From contig OX465283.1 of assembly GCA_949987705.1 (NCBI GenBank), forward strand, positions 74,967,720 through 75,031,719: a stretch of DNA of 64,000 nucleotides. Direction: 5' to 3'. Positions 1-9,917 of the stretch are shown piece by piece. This DNA comes from Thereva unica. Taxonomy: Eukaryota; Arthropoda; Insecta; Diptera; Therevidae. Numbering within the stretch: the first letter of the stretch is position 1; each line of letters begins with the position of its first letter. The notes beneath the pieces were generated by a model that saw only the letters and a list, made by a program, of their open reading frames with translations, ran no database searches and was not told where the DNA came from. Made by a program: the position numbers and the translations under genes.

Positions 1-113
1 TAGAATTATGTTTCTTCCAAATAAACAGTCAAAACGCTTCTGTAAACCAAATGGTAGTACTATCTTTTTAATAGCTTCTATCTAAAATTGTAGTATAATT
101 ATAAAATAGTAAA

Positions 114-413
114 TTACATTTTAGTAACAATATATGGGTGTATAATTTTAGTTATACTTACTATTTCATTTTCGGTATTTTCTTGAATTTCTTTTTCTAT
201 CTTTAATAACTCCTCGTCAGTTTGTATTGGAAAACGACGCAATATACCATTTTTAACTATATTTTGATTTAAAAGATTATTGATGAGAACCCGCGTATCC
301 GCGATCATTTTAATAATTTCTTCGTTCTGCTTTCTTAAAATTTCATTTTGTACTGCAAATTCTGTCATTTGTCTACCAATTTCTTCTTTAAATGTTTTAA
401 ACTCTTGTAACAT
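114..413 (-). pseudogene. CACTA-like element, C-terminal accessory domain (DUF4806-like)
   Basis: The fourth fragment. A charged, probably coiled-coil segment (EIGRQMTEFAVQNEILRKQN) leads into 'LRRFPIQTDEELLKIEKEI', which resembles the start of the DUF4806 domain that often ends these transposon proteins. A GTAAGT donor follows the 'ENTENE' codons near 160, and 490-560 (minus) reads 'RRCNAVFGEAL'-like residues in another frame, also typical of DUF4806. The rest of the domain would lie at 1-70 and beyond the left edge. Domain name is from memory; confidence is moderate. Confidence 0.45.
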
Positions 414-585
414 ATTAAAATTATTTGGGAAAATGTAACAAAAAAGTTTGTAGTAGTAAATAAGAATATTTTTATGTATTATGTACCTCCATAATGCAGT
501 GCTTCCCCAAAAACAGCATTACATCGCCTTAAAATCCCTCTGTTAGTTTTTAGTTTATTTTCTTTGTTCTCATCCATTTTATTTG

Positions 586-1395
586 CTAAGAAGAAAGTAT
601 GATTGTTATATATATATATATATATTTGTGAAGCATTGGTACCAATACGAAATTATCTTTGTATGGTAAATGAACGTATTTAAAAGCCACTTCATCTATT
701 GGGAAGCTCTCTGGTTCAGTTGAAATATTTCCACTATATAATGAGATACCTATTGAACTCGACTTTATTGGTTGATCAAAGAAATTTTCTAAGTTTTGCA
801 AACGTTTTCCAATTACTTCTTTATCTTCCTCATCAGAAAAGCCTAACACTTTTATGGGAGTAGAACCACCCACACAACAGAAATTGTCCGGTTCATATGA
901 ACTTAAAAACATGTTGTTTGTTTGATAGCTTTTTATATGTCCAGAAACAGTTTTTTTGAATCCGTATTGACTTTTCTCTGCAATTAAATCTTCTTGTGAA
1001 TATCTATTATATAATTGTTGCAAGACTTTAGAGGGTTTTCTTATTTTCTTTTTTATATCCTGCATAAAATTCTCAAAGTTATAAGCCGTGAAAGTATCAA
1101 TGAAACCTATGTCTTTTTTACATTGTACCAAATGAAGTAAGCAGTGAACATTGTAAGTAATACTATTCGTACCATACACAGAAGGAAAGTATTTAACAAA
1201 ATTTTCTGCTAAACTCTGAGAAATTTCCACATTAGCCACATAAGTCTTAGGGAAAGATATTAGTCGATAAAAGCAATGTAAAAGCAAGAAATGATAGTAC
1301 ATATCTGATGAAATTATGTCTCTTAAAGCAATTATACCTGTATACTTTACAAACAGTATAAATTCAGTTGCTTTAAATCGATAAATGTCATCCAA
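586..1395 (-). pseudogene. CACTA/EnSpm-like transposase, C-terminal catalytic-region part
   Basis: The third fragment, 269 codons open. It begins with 'YRFKATEFILFVKYTGIIAL', followed by 'YYHFLLLHCFYRLI' and 'YNVHCLLHLVQ', the classic order of the second half of this transposase family ('WKATEFRxFLLYTGPxxLKxxL', 'YxHFLLLHxAIRxL', 'YNxHxLxHLxxD'). A (TA)n microsatellite at 607-625 lies at its end and extends the open frame with spurious Tyr/Ile codons, so the true end is probably before about 630. Confidence 0.65.
607..625. repeat. (TA)n microsatellite
   Basis: A simple run of alternating T and A of about 19 bases, inside the 3' end of the decayed CACTA-like transposase. Confidence 0.9.
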
Positions 1396-1411
1396 CGATC
1401 TCGGCTTACGA

Positions 1412-1744
1412 TTAAATTCTTTTGAAATAAATGGTGCTAAAGAAACAAATCATAATAATTGATAATTGATTTTTCTGCTTCACATTTAACTTTTCCACCG
1501 TCTTTCCGGTTAACATTCGAACTAATATTTTCCGTGCTACTCCCAAATCTATTAAATGCATAGGATCAATAGGAAATTTAAAAACCATGCCTAAATTGAC
1601 TTCTTCTAATAAACTTTTTGTTGTTTGAAATGCATTTTTGCGATAATTTACGTCAGTTCGTTCGGAAAAACTATCATCTGTCCTTAATTCCTTAATCTCT
1701 TGGCTAAAAGTAACAACACCACCTATTTTTTTGCCCTTTTGCAA
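1412..1744 (-). pseudogene. CACTA/EnSpm-like transposase, central part
   Basis: This is the second fragment of the decayed protein. It holds 'FKFPIDPMHLIDLGVARKIL', the well-known 'PLDPMHLxxLGVxRKLL' block of tnp2/DUF4218-like transposases, preceded by 'RTDDSFSERTDVNYRK', which matches the usual 'RTDESFRxxxDxxHH' segment. The stretch 1745-1903 carries the expected link region (the reverse strand reads as a domain rich in cysteine and aspartate), but in broken frames. It is not expected to be functional. Confidence 0.6.
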
Positions 1745-1903
1745 ACATTAACGAACTGTGCCCAACAGTTCCAGTTATAAAAGATCGAGCTGGCGCGTCG
1801 CATATGAATGCATTTATTTTAAATACTATTAATTTGTTGTCAATTAACATTCCATCAGTTAATAGCTTTTTTAATTCTGCCACGAAATCGTGAAGATAGG
1901 TAT

Positions 1904-2476
1904 CTACATCAAGGGGTTTTTTTCGCCATAATATGCGCCTATAAGTAAAATTTTTATATCTTGGATGTTAATAAGTTTTCCCAATATGGGCCATAAGGAA
2001 TTTGATGTACTTTTAAAAAGCGGCAATCCACCTATTCCTATATTCATACTTATTTCATCAAAATTCTTTAAAATTTGTGTAGCTTCTACTAGTTGGTTTT
2101 CAATTCCAAAATGATAATACTGGCCGGGAGCAACCGTTCTTAGAAATATCCTTTTCTTTCCTATTTTAGACAATCCTTTGAGACTGGTATGTTTTATTAA
2201 ATGTTCCGACTTTAAAACTTTTAATAAGGCTTCAAAGCTAGTTCTTGTTGGATGATATTGCTTGAACCACTGTATTAATTTCATTTCCCGTATATTTTCA
2301 TGCACTTTCTCTGTGCGGTTTTCTATTAAAATGTCTAATTCACTTTGATGGCCTATGTATACGCTGTTTTCGTTAGAACTGTACAAAATTTCTTTTTCAT
2401 TTATTACTTCATCCGTATTTTCACTTATTGCTTCATTAATATTTTTAAACAAATTTTCCCTTTCTTTCTTACACAA
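1904..2476 (-). pseudogene. CACTA/EnSpm-like transposase, N-terminal part
   Basis: This is the first of four collinear minus-strand fragments (2476 down to 114) of one decayed DNA-transposon protein. It carries the pattern seen in the 'transposase domain-containing' proteins of insects and cnidarians: a 'YYHFGIENQL' stretch, then 'IGGLPLFKSTSNSLWPILGK', then 'LLIGAYYGEKNPL'. The next part of the protein lies in other frames (1744 downward), so frameshifts or introns separate the pieces. No ATG is evident near 2476; the reading frame continues from an unclear upstream start. Family assignment is by recalled motifs; the exact superfamily is inferred. Confidence 0.6.
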
Positions 2477-3130
2477 CCGCCTGAAATGGCTGAAGGGGGT
2501 GGAACGTCTGGGGCGAACAAGTAAATAAGGAATACAATGAAGTTATTTATTGGGCCTTATTCTGGTTGTCGAATCACCTAAGTGAGATTTGTCTCAGCCG
2601 GTATCACGTCACTTTGAATGTGGTATTCTAGTTGGCGAGTGACTTGACTACGTGGAACGGGTGGAATGAAACAAATTTCACGTTTGACATTTCAATTTGA
2701 GTTATCGAATACACTTAGTGACTTTCATACATATCCAAGTAAACTGTTATGTAATGTGAAAAACTTAAATAAATAAATAAAAAATCAAGCAACTAAACAG
2801 ATGTCATATTTTTCGTAAATAGAATCCTTTTTTTCTGTGGCGTCAGACAGTCTTTTGATATATTTATTTGTAGAAGTCAATAACTCTATCTTGTTAAAGC
2901 TTCAGTTTGTTGAGAAAGCAGTTTTTTTTTGTAGTCTTTCATCTCGCTCCGGCTTCTTTTCAATGAAGTTTTATTAGAAGCATCTTCATGAACCTCTTGT
3001 GTTTCATTGACATCTTTTGCAACAGACTCAACATTATTTTCTACACCAAAGGTTGCTGCGTTATTGGGTACTGCCTTATCCCAAGACAACAAATTAACAA
3101 CTTGTTCCTCCAACAAAGACAATTGGGCCA

Positions 3131-3283
3131 TGTAATGTAATTTGAAAAGACTGTTTAGGGCGTTAAGTGTTTTATTCCAAAACCAAATGACACAACTAAA
3201 AACTTCTTCTTCTTTTCTTGATAATATGATCTATTCTCAAATTAACATGAAACAAAATCTTCTTTCTAAATCTTAACTCTACA
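3131..3283 (-). repeat. 3' LTR of deleted Gypsy element
   Basis: 153 bp, direct copy of 4658-4814 with small differences; it carries a T-rich tract and ends in TACA. Confidence 0.85.
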
Positions 3284-3315
3284 TTCCTCCCGACCTAAAA
3301 AGGAAGATACTAGTA

Positions 3316-3989
3316 TTACTTATAGTTTGTCGGCGAAAATCTTCTAGGTGGACGTTTGATCCTTGAGCTTCGTCTGACTATCGTTTCTCCTCTTTGCGAC
3401 AGTGTATTGCTTTGTTCCTCCGATGTCTTCGGGGACGTGGACGGAATGATGTTTGTATCCACATCTGTTTCTTCCGTCTTTTTGAAGGGTATGTCCTCTC
3501 GGGCATGTCTACTGTACGATGCTGATTTCGCATCGGTTGCTGTACCAGTAAGTCGCTCCTGTTGATCGTATTGATGTATGGGTGGATCTACTCCTGTTTC
3601 CGTATCAGTTGGTGTGACAATGTCCGTATCCTGTGTTTCCGTATTATTTGGTGTGACAATGTCCGTATCCTGTTCCTCGATTCGGCCGCGTAGATGGTCT
3701 GCATGCCTTCTGTGTTCTATTCCGTCTGATGTCCGAATTTTGTATGAGTATCTTCCAGTTCTGTCAACTACCCTGTATCGGTGTATCCTTTTGTATCGGT
3801 GTTCTGCTGTAAACGGTCTGTCCACTGTAGAACTCTTGTTGCGTCCTCATGTTTTCTAACTCATGCTTAAGATTCATGAATTGTGTGTGCCTCCTTCGGT
3901 CTGGCTTAATGTTGTCCCATATACTGGCTAGACGTCTTCCGAACATATATTCGGCCGGCGATTTCCCTGTAGCTGGATGGGGTGTATTT
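3316..3989 (-). pseudogene. Integrase C-terminal region of deleted Gypsy element
   Basis: In another frame from gag, the strand reads 'YRNTPHPATGKSPAEYMFGR', the hallmark 'YRxTPHxxTGxSPAELLFGR' segment after the integrase core, continued to about 3764 and, after a frameshift, 'YRVVDRTGRYSYKIRTSDG' and 'EHRRHADHLR' of the integrase C-terminal domain. The tail contains a duplicated 'QDTDIVTP' segment and a basic 'RRSSRIKRPPRRF' end. The catalytic DDE residues were removed by the deletion. Confidence 0.7.
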
Positions 3990-4635
3990 CTATAACTGAT
4001 CTTTCAGCGTCGTTCTCTTTAATTTTTAACTCTGGCCATTTTTGTCTAAGTTCTATTTCTAATTTTTTATGTTTTAACCCCGTCGCAAATCTATCTCGAA
4101 GTTGTCTATCCAAAATTTCTCCGTTATAACCGCAATCACGGCTTAACTCTTTTAATGTATTAGCGTAGGATTCTATCGACTGGTTTTTTGTGCGGCTGCA
4201 GTTCCAGAAGTCGATTAAAGCCTTAAATCTAGTACATTTGACTTGATATAAACGTAAAAATTTACCTATGATTGCGTCATACTTTTGTTCTTCAAATTTT
4301 GTTGCCTCATCTGCAAAGGTAATTTTGAGTTGGTGAAATGTCTCCGGTCCTAGGGCAGACAGGAAAAGTTCACGCTTTGCCTTTTTAAAAGACTCGTCGT
4401 CCTTGTTCAAACCCCACATTCTGCATTGCGCTTCAAAGTAATCCAAAAATGTTTCAGCAGGGGTTTTTGGGTTGTACTTTTCGCACTTGAAATTTTTTAT
4501 CGCCTGTTTAACTTCACTTTCAGGTTCGATTGAATTTCTTGAATTCTGATGAGCCAACTGTTGTAGCAATTGTGAAATTTGTTGCTGGTTTTGTATTTGC
4601 AGCTCCAATAGTGTTGCGAATTGTGCGTTGTCCAT
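3990..4635 (-). CDS. Gag of deleted Gypsy element
   Basis: The first ATG downstream of the primer-binding site is at 4635-4633 ('MDNAQFATLLELQIQNQQQI'). The protein has a Gln-rich start, then the retrotransposon Gag capsid block: 'FLDYFEAQCRMWGLNKD', 'KRELFLSALGPETFHQLK', 'NQSIESYANTLKELSRDCGY'. This is typical of insect Mag-clade (K02A2.6-like) Gypsy Gags. The coding sequence loses homology near 3990 ('NDAERS'), where it is spliced by deletion onto integrase sequence. No zinc knuckle remains. It could still form a capsid-like product. Confidence 0.7.
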
Positions 4636-4657
4636 AATTTCACTCCTCGTCGCCAAA

Positions 4658-4814
4658 TGTAATGTAATTTGAAAAGACTGTTTAGGGCGTTAAGTGTTTT
4701 ATTCAAAAAACAAAATGACACAAATAAAAACTTCTTCTTCTTTTCTTGATAATATGTTCTATTCTCAAATTAACATGAAACAAAACCTTCTTCTTTCTAA
4801 ATCTTAACTCTACA
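4658..4814 (-). repeat. 5' LTR of deleted Gypsy element
   Basis: 157 bp, direct copy of 3131-3283; on the minus strand it runs TGTAGAG... to ...TTACA and is followed by a TGGCG-type primer-binding site. Confidence 0.85.
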
Positions 4815-5483
4815 GGCCAATTTGAACATTCCACCACCTGTGGAATTAAGTTCTTTACGGTTGCGAGCCAGTTTTTTTTTTTAATTTCAGTTTGTAGTCT
4901 GTCCAAACCTGTAAACGTTAAATTAGTAAAGGAAATTACTAAAATTAAACCAGCAATTATTACCTTCTGCCAACCTGCAGCATCCCTGATAGGAGGACCT
5001 AAACTATTTACTTTTATCGTTAATTGCTGCCACTTTTCTTCGAATGTTCCTCTATTTATATTATAGTTCTCTGAAAATTTCAGCCCCTTGGCTATTGAGG
5101 GATTTTGTAGCATAAATTCCACAATCGTTTCAAACTGCTTCCTTGTCGTTATTTTCATATTAAAAATTCTCAATATTTAACTTTTCGTCAGCATATCTTT
5201 CTTTTTGTTTATAAATAAATGAAAAAAAAAATTTATTTCCCTTTTTTCTCCTTCCATTTCAAACAAATTTTTGTTTTTCTTTCCTCTTCGACGCTTTTTT
5301 CCAACTGTCGATACCAACAAAGGTCTCGACAAAAATATCACTTCACACACCATCACTTTGACAACCAGAATACGCCATTTCTCGATATTCCCGCCAGGAG
5401 TCACTGAGATCGACAATGAGAATGTGAAATTAAAGCCAATGCGACCGCTCTCACGTCACTCGAAAATGAGAATAGGGACCATT

Positions 5484-7590
5484 GTCCATATGTAAATTAA
5501 TACTCCGTATTAAATAATTAAAGGAAAGAATACATTCGAAATAACTAAAAAAATTATACTTTAAACAAAACAAAATAAAGAAGGTGTCTTCAGCCTTAAA
5601 CAATTAAATGAATCAGTCCTCCGGGAGAACGCTATTTCGTGGCGCCCCGCTTCGCTACACTCTGTTGTCGAGCTTGGCTGTGTCTCGGTGTGCGTATTGG
5701 GACGTGACACCCTTATTATTTAATATTATAAAATTTTTGCTATTGGGTATAGGAGTTTTGTTAGTTTGAAGAGCCTTCATACATCTGGCAATACATTGGT
5801 GTGATTTTTTCGTTACAATTTGATGTTAATATTGTCGATTTATTACTAAAATATCCCTTAATAATATTCAATATTCACCACCACACACGTGTGGACTGAA
5901 ATGTTTTTATTCTGCGTCGGTTTGTTATTTTTTTTATATATTATTGTTTGCCGTGCCGATATATTGGCCAGGCCGCATTAATGTTCGTTGTAGGCCGCGA
6001 GTTTGAAACCCGATCAGGATTATCTATGTGGATTGCGACGGAGATTTTCATGCGTTTCGCCACCGAGATATTTGTATATTAGACTAGATTTGCAGTAAAT
6101 AATATACAAATTACGACAGTATACCGTATCTCTTATTCCTGTCGTTATTGATTTCAAAAAATTATTATCTTCTTGCACAAATAGTTAATGGACAACTCCA
6201 GTTAAAAGCATGAGATTTCGAAATAAATTGCGTTCACACGTTAAAAATAATTTGCGTCTTTTCATTTTTCTGACCAAATCGAACCGAAAAGAAAGTAGCA
6301 ATGTTATGTTACGTAGTCCTTACGGAATGCATTTTTAATCGATTGATCATTTTTAGCAGAAAAGTAAAAGAGGCAAGAAAAGTAAAAAAAAAAAAACAAA
6401 ACATAATGAGGTATCCACAAAAATATTTTTTGAACAGTAAGATTAGAATGATAAAAATTGAAAGACAATATCCTTTTTGTATAGAAGAACTAATTAGATG
6501 TGAATATTAATACATACTAATACAATAGTAATGATAATAAGAATAATAAACAAATTTTAAATTTGGTATGTGAAGAAATAATTTTAAAAATGTTTGCAAG
6601 TTAAATATAAAGTGATCAGCTACGGATTCTAAATACATATAACAATTTTCAAACTTAAGCTAGATTTGAGCACAGATAAATCCATATATTTAACTTGATA
6701 TAATTTTGAAAGTATAGAGATTAAAATTTACAAGCTCTCAATGAAAGCAATATAAAAATTCAAAAATTGTGTAGTGCCTTTGTACCTTGTGTGCAATCAG
6801 GTTGTGGTTGAATTTCGAATAAAACATTTTTAATTTTAACAAAATATATACAACGAACAATTTCTGTATTACTATTATTTATTAATAATTCCAATTTACA
6901 CTTATGAATGAATTACATTCACATTAATTGTTTGATTTAAAATATTTTAATTTAATCAACTTTTCGTTAAATTAAATGTTCTAGCCCAAAAAAAAAACCA
7001 GCAACAAATATAATAAAAAGATTTAATTTAAAAAACAAAATACAAAAGTCTGATTGATTTTTTCTTTTTGATGTTATCTACTTACTGAAGATAATATAAA
7101 AGAAAATATTGACTGTTTTATAATTTACCTGTTGAATAATTATTAGATTTTTCAAAGCGCTTTTTTTGTATGGAACACATCGTATTTGTTTTTAGGTTAT
7201 AATCGTAATTACTTAGCGTAAGCGATGGAACTGTGCAACTATAATAAAATGTACATATTTAATATTATCTGTTTTTAATCTACCTTATCCACACCACATT
7301 ACTTTTTATTGATATTTATATATTGCAATATCTTGGAAGACATCGGCTCAGAATCGGGACCGGTGAAGAAAACAGTTGCCCGGAGCCCGGTTGTAGAGCC
7401 GTCAAAGTAAGTAAGTAAGCAAGTAAGTTATATTTTGGAATTTATATATTTTCTTTTCAATAATAGCAATTTCCCATTTTTTTACTTCAAGTATTTTTAC
7501 TTGAAAGCCTAATCACAAGAATCACCCTTAGAGCTACCAGTATGTCATGTCGTCGTCAAGTCACAGTTCAATGTGTAGCACTTTGCTAGA
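5484..7590. other. Gene-free AT-rich spacer
   Basis: No coding unit, RNA gene or bounded repeat is supported here. The sequence is AT-rich with poly-A/T tracts; a short (AAGT)n-like run lies at 7406-7430. The GC-richer patch at 5640-5710 was not recognised. Confidence 0.5.
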
Positions 7591-7599
7591 AAAGATGGC

Positions 7600-7830
7600 G
7601 ATGAGTCTTGTTTTTGAACTATCCAACAGTTGTAGGAGGACGAAAATATTAATGGTGGAATATTATTCCACAGTCGAGTTGCTTCACTGCAGAGAACATT
7701 TTTAATTTATAGTGCTCCACGTTGCTCGAAAGTTGACCTTTGCTGCTTTTTTACCAATCATAATCGCATGAGACGACAAAGATACGCGCGAAGCAAACAT
7801 CGTCTGACAAAAATGTTGGACCGTTAAGGG
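7600..7830 (-). pseudogene. Antisense LINE ORF2 C-terminal remnant
   Basis: On the minus strand around 7720-7630 the codons read 'CSEATRLWNNIPPLIFSSSY', matching the 'xxTRLWNSLPxxIFxxSY' motif near the end of many insect LINE ORF2 proteins. Upstream codons down from 7830 are frame-broken. It is a short, old remnant lying opposite to the LINE that begins at 7952. Confidence 0.4.
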
Positions 7831-7951
7831 TGTCTACCAAGTTGATGGTTTCAACTATCGTTGTGTAGACTCCTGTGAAGTTCTTGAAACATTGCTGTCC
7901 ATCTCATCTAACAGTATCGGTTGTGATGAAGTTTCTCCGTGATTTCTTAAG

Positions 7952-8604
7952 TTGCTCTCTTCACTAATTCTGGAAACCATCACTCATATCTTTAATTACT
8001 GCGTGACAACTTCACAAGTGCCCCTGATTTGGAAAAAGTCTGTTATGATTCCATTACCAAAAAAATCCTGTCCAGTAGATTTAACAGATTATCGTCCTAT
8101 TAGTATTCTTCCCTTTCTTGCCAAAGTTTTTGAGAAAATTCTCTTCGGTCAGATCGCGCGCTATATTGAATCTAACAATTTCCTCTCTAAACTACAATCT
8201 GGCTTCCGTAAAAACCATAGCTGCGAAACTGCTGTTTTGAAGGTAACTTCAGATCTTCGTTCAGTCCTCGATCATAATGGGGTTGCGTCTTCATTCCTAG
8301 CAGTACTTGTAGGGGTTCCACAAGGCTCAATTCTCGGTCCTCTCCTTTTCTCCTTGTATGTCAACGATGTTACCTCCGTTATTCAAGGCTGCACTATATG
8401 CTGATGATCTTCAGTTGTACACCTCGTGTCCTCCTAGTAAAATCAGATCTTGCATCTCAAATCTTAATGATATTCTGTCCCAAATAAATGAGTGGAGTTC
8501 TTCCAATTTTCTCAAATTAAATCCTAATAAGTCCAAAGCACTCATCCTTAAACGTCCCAATAGGCCCCTGGACAATATTCAAAATATCGTCCTTGATAAT
8601 AGCT
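7952..8604 (+). pseudogene. LINE reverse transcriptase, first fragment
   Basis: Reads 'IWKKSVMIPLPKK', 'DYRPISILPFLAKVFEKIL', 'LQSGFRKNHSCETAVLKV', then 'VGVPQGSILGPLLFSLYVND' and, in a second frame from about 8390, 'ALYADDLQLYTSCPP' with the YADD catalytic box. This is a non-LTR retrotransposon RT (L2/Jockey-type; clade not resolved). The palm region holding the first catalytic aspartate is lost in a deletion between 'NGVASSFLA' and 'VLVGVPQGS', and a frameshift lies near 8370-8400. The fragment stops at the TIR element beginning 8605 and resumes at 9064. Confidence 0.75.
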
Positions 8605-9063
8605 GCGTTCTTTTTACACCGTGATCCCACTCAGATCATTAACTTTCAAGCAAACCAACAACAACTTGAACCAAAAAAGATTTGAATCAAAATCTGTGAT
8701 ACAAAAATAGCTTGTGTAACAACCATATCCAAGACACATCTCATTGGAAAATCCAGAGCTTTTATAATTTTATTCTGTTTTCTTTAATTTTAAGGGTTGG
8801 TAGCTCTGCAAAATTTCATAAATTTATTTGGAAAAATGATTGAAAGTTACCTTTTGTTAATTTTGGAAGTCAATTAAACATTTTTATAAATTAATTTTAA
8901 ATCAGAAATATTTTTAATAAGTTTTAGAGACTGATATAAATTGCGACAGAACATATCAAAAATCAGAACTACAACTGTACAAAACTAAAATTTCTTCCAT
9001 GATCCAAGTCCGTTCTTTTATGCTCGGCTGATCTGATCTGGATCACGGTGTAAAAAGAACGCG
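8605..9063. mobile_element. Small TIR element (MITE) inside LINE
   Basis: Terminal inverted repeats share GTTCTTTTTACACCGTGATC (left 8607, right end 9061-9042 reversed). GCT flanks both sides (8602-8604 and 9064-9066). About 459 bp, AT-rich, no ORF. It interrupts the LINE reverse transcriptase, whose reading resumes just after it. Superfamily not assigned. Confidence 0.65.
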
Positions 9064-9329
9064 GCTAATATTCCTCTTCCCTTTGTTGAATGTGTCAATA
9101 ATCTCGGTATTATTATTAATGACAGACTATCCTGCTGCGACCATGTCTCACTTATACTCTCCAAGATCTATGGCACACTGCGTAAACTTTGGCTCTATGG
9201 TAATCTCTTACCACAATCTATTCGTGCCAAGCTAGTTAAAACTCTCGTGGTGCCACATTTTCTTTATGGCGCCCTTGTTTACATTTGTTTTGACTCATCC
9301 TGTCGTCAACGTGTTAAGGTAGCATTTAA
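9064..9329 (+). pseudogene. LINE reverse transcriptase, second fragment
   Basis: Resumes the RT/thumb region after the nested MITE: 'FVECVNNLGIIINDRLSC', 'GNLLPQSIRAKLVKTLVVPH', 'CRQRVKVAFK'. It then stops at the TTAA site at 9326-9329 where a large TIR element is inserted and continues at 12511. Confidence 0.65.
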
Positions 9330-9917
9330 GGGGAGGTCCAACCCAAATGGCTAAAATCTACAATTTTTCATCGAATTGCATAATTTTCAGATATATTGTG
9401 TATCTTAATTGGCTTTAACAGAAAATGTGTACGAAAACCCTCTCCAAAAATTTCCCCCACCATTTTTTGAATGAAAGAGTGAAAAATATGCCCGTAGGTG
9501 GATTAATTTTTCTCGGCCAATTTTCATCCGATTGACGTGAAATTTGGCACATATCATCTTGAAACAATAATGAAAGTTTCTGTAAAACAGATTTTTGAAT
9601 TTTTATTTTGTTACGAAGTTACGCTAGTTGGAATAATGACATGCAAGAAAAACGCTATTTTGAGGCTATTTTCGAGTGTTTTTCACTTTTGAAGCGATAT
9701 AACTTTTTTTTAAATAACGTTATCAAAAATCTGTTTTACAAAAATCTTTATTATTGTTCGAAGAGGGTGTGTACCAAATTTCAGGCAAATCGGCTGTAAA
9801 TTGACTGAGAAAAATTAATCCACCTACGAGAAAACATGACAAATGACATTTAGAGATAATGGCGATCAAAGAAAAGCAATGCTTTTTTTCATTTTTTAAA
9901 TTCTTTTATTTAACTTG

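Larger units (their letters stand above)
3131..4814 (-). mobile_element. Internally deleted Gypsy-type LTR retrotransposon
   Basis: Two direct LTRs bound the element (3131-3283 and 4658-4814), each starting TGTA and ending TACA, and the target is duplicated as GGCCA (3126-3130 and 4815-4819). Transcribed on the minus strand: a primer-binding-like TGGCGACGAGG follows the 5' LTR at about 4655-4645, then gag, then directly the integrase C-terminus. Protease, RT, RNase H and the integrase core are missing, so it can only move in trans. The LTRs are near-identical with a few small indels, indicating a fairly young insertion. It sits inside the zeste-like gene. Confidence 0.85.
2886..5158 (-). pseudogene. 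zeste-like Myb/SANT DNA-binding protein, interrupted by an LTR element
   Basis: Minus-strand gene. The ATG is at 5158-5156; exon 1 reads 'TRKQFETIVEFMLQNPSIAK' then 'SLGPPIRDAAGWQKV', the recognisable Myb/SANT-like domain of zeste-type transposon partners. A 55-bp intron (4963-4909, GT-AG) precedes exon 2 starting 'VWTDYKLKLKKK'. A T run at 4872-4882 shifts the frame by one: with one base fewer the codons read 'LARNRKELNSTGGG', as the family requires. At 4815 a Gypsy element is inserted; the gene resumes at 3130 with 'AQLSLLEEQVVNLLSW', matching the 'LTxLEExIxxL' C-terminal part, and continues to a basic coiled region ending at 2886. Its role would be binding the element's ends to guide transposition. 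Broken by insertion, possibly by a true frameshift. Confidence 0.65.
2552..5480. mobile_element. TIR element carrying a zeste-like gene
   Basis: Imperfect terminal inverted repeats are visible: left GGGCCTTATTCTGGTTGTCG at 2552, right end reverse complement GGTCCCTATTCTCATTTTCG at 5480. Both sides are flanked by ATT (2549-2551 and 5481-5483), a plausible 3-bp target duplication. Between them lie only the zeste-like gene and a nested LTR element. No nuclease gene is present, so this may be a non-autonomous relative of a PIF/Harbinger- or ISL2EU-type element. TIR similarity is clear; the superfamily is inferred. Confidence 0.45.

Noticed and set aside
3356..3859. Plus-strand Cys/Val-rich ORFs
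   Set aside because: They are antisense shadows of the integrase tail of the Gypsy element on the minus strand.
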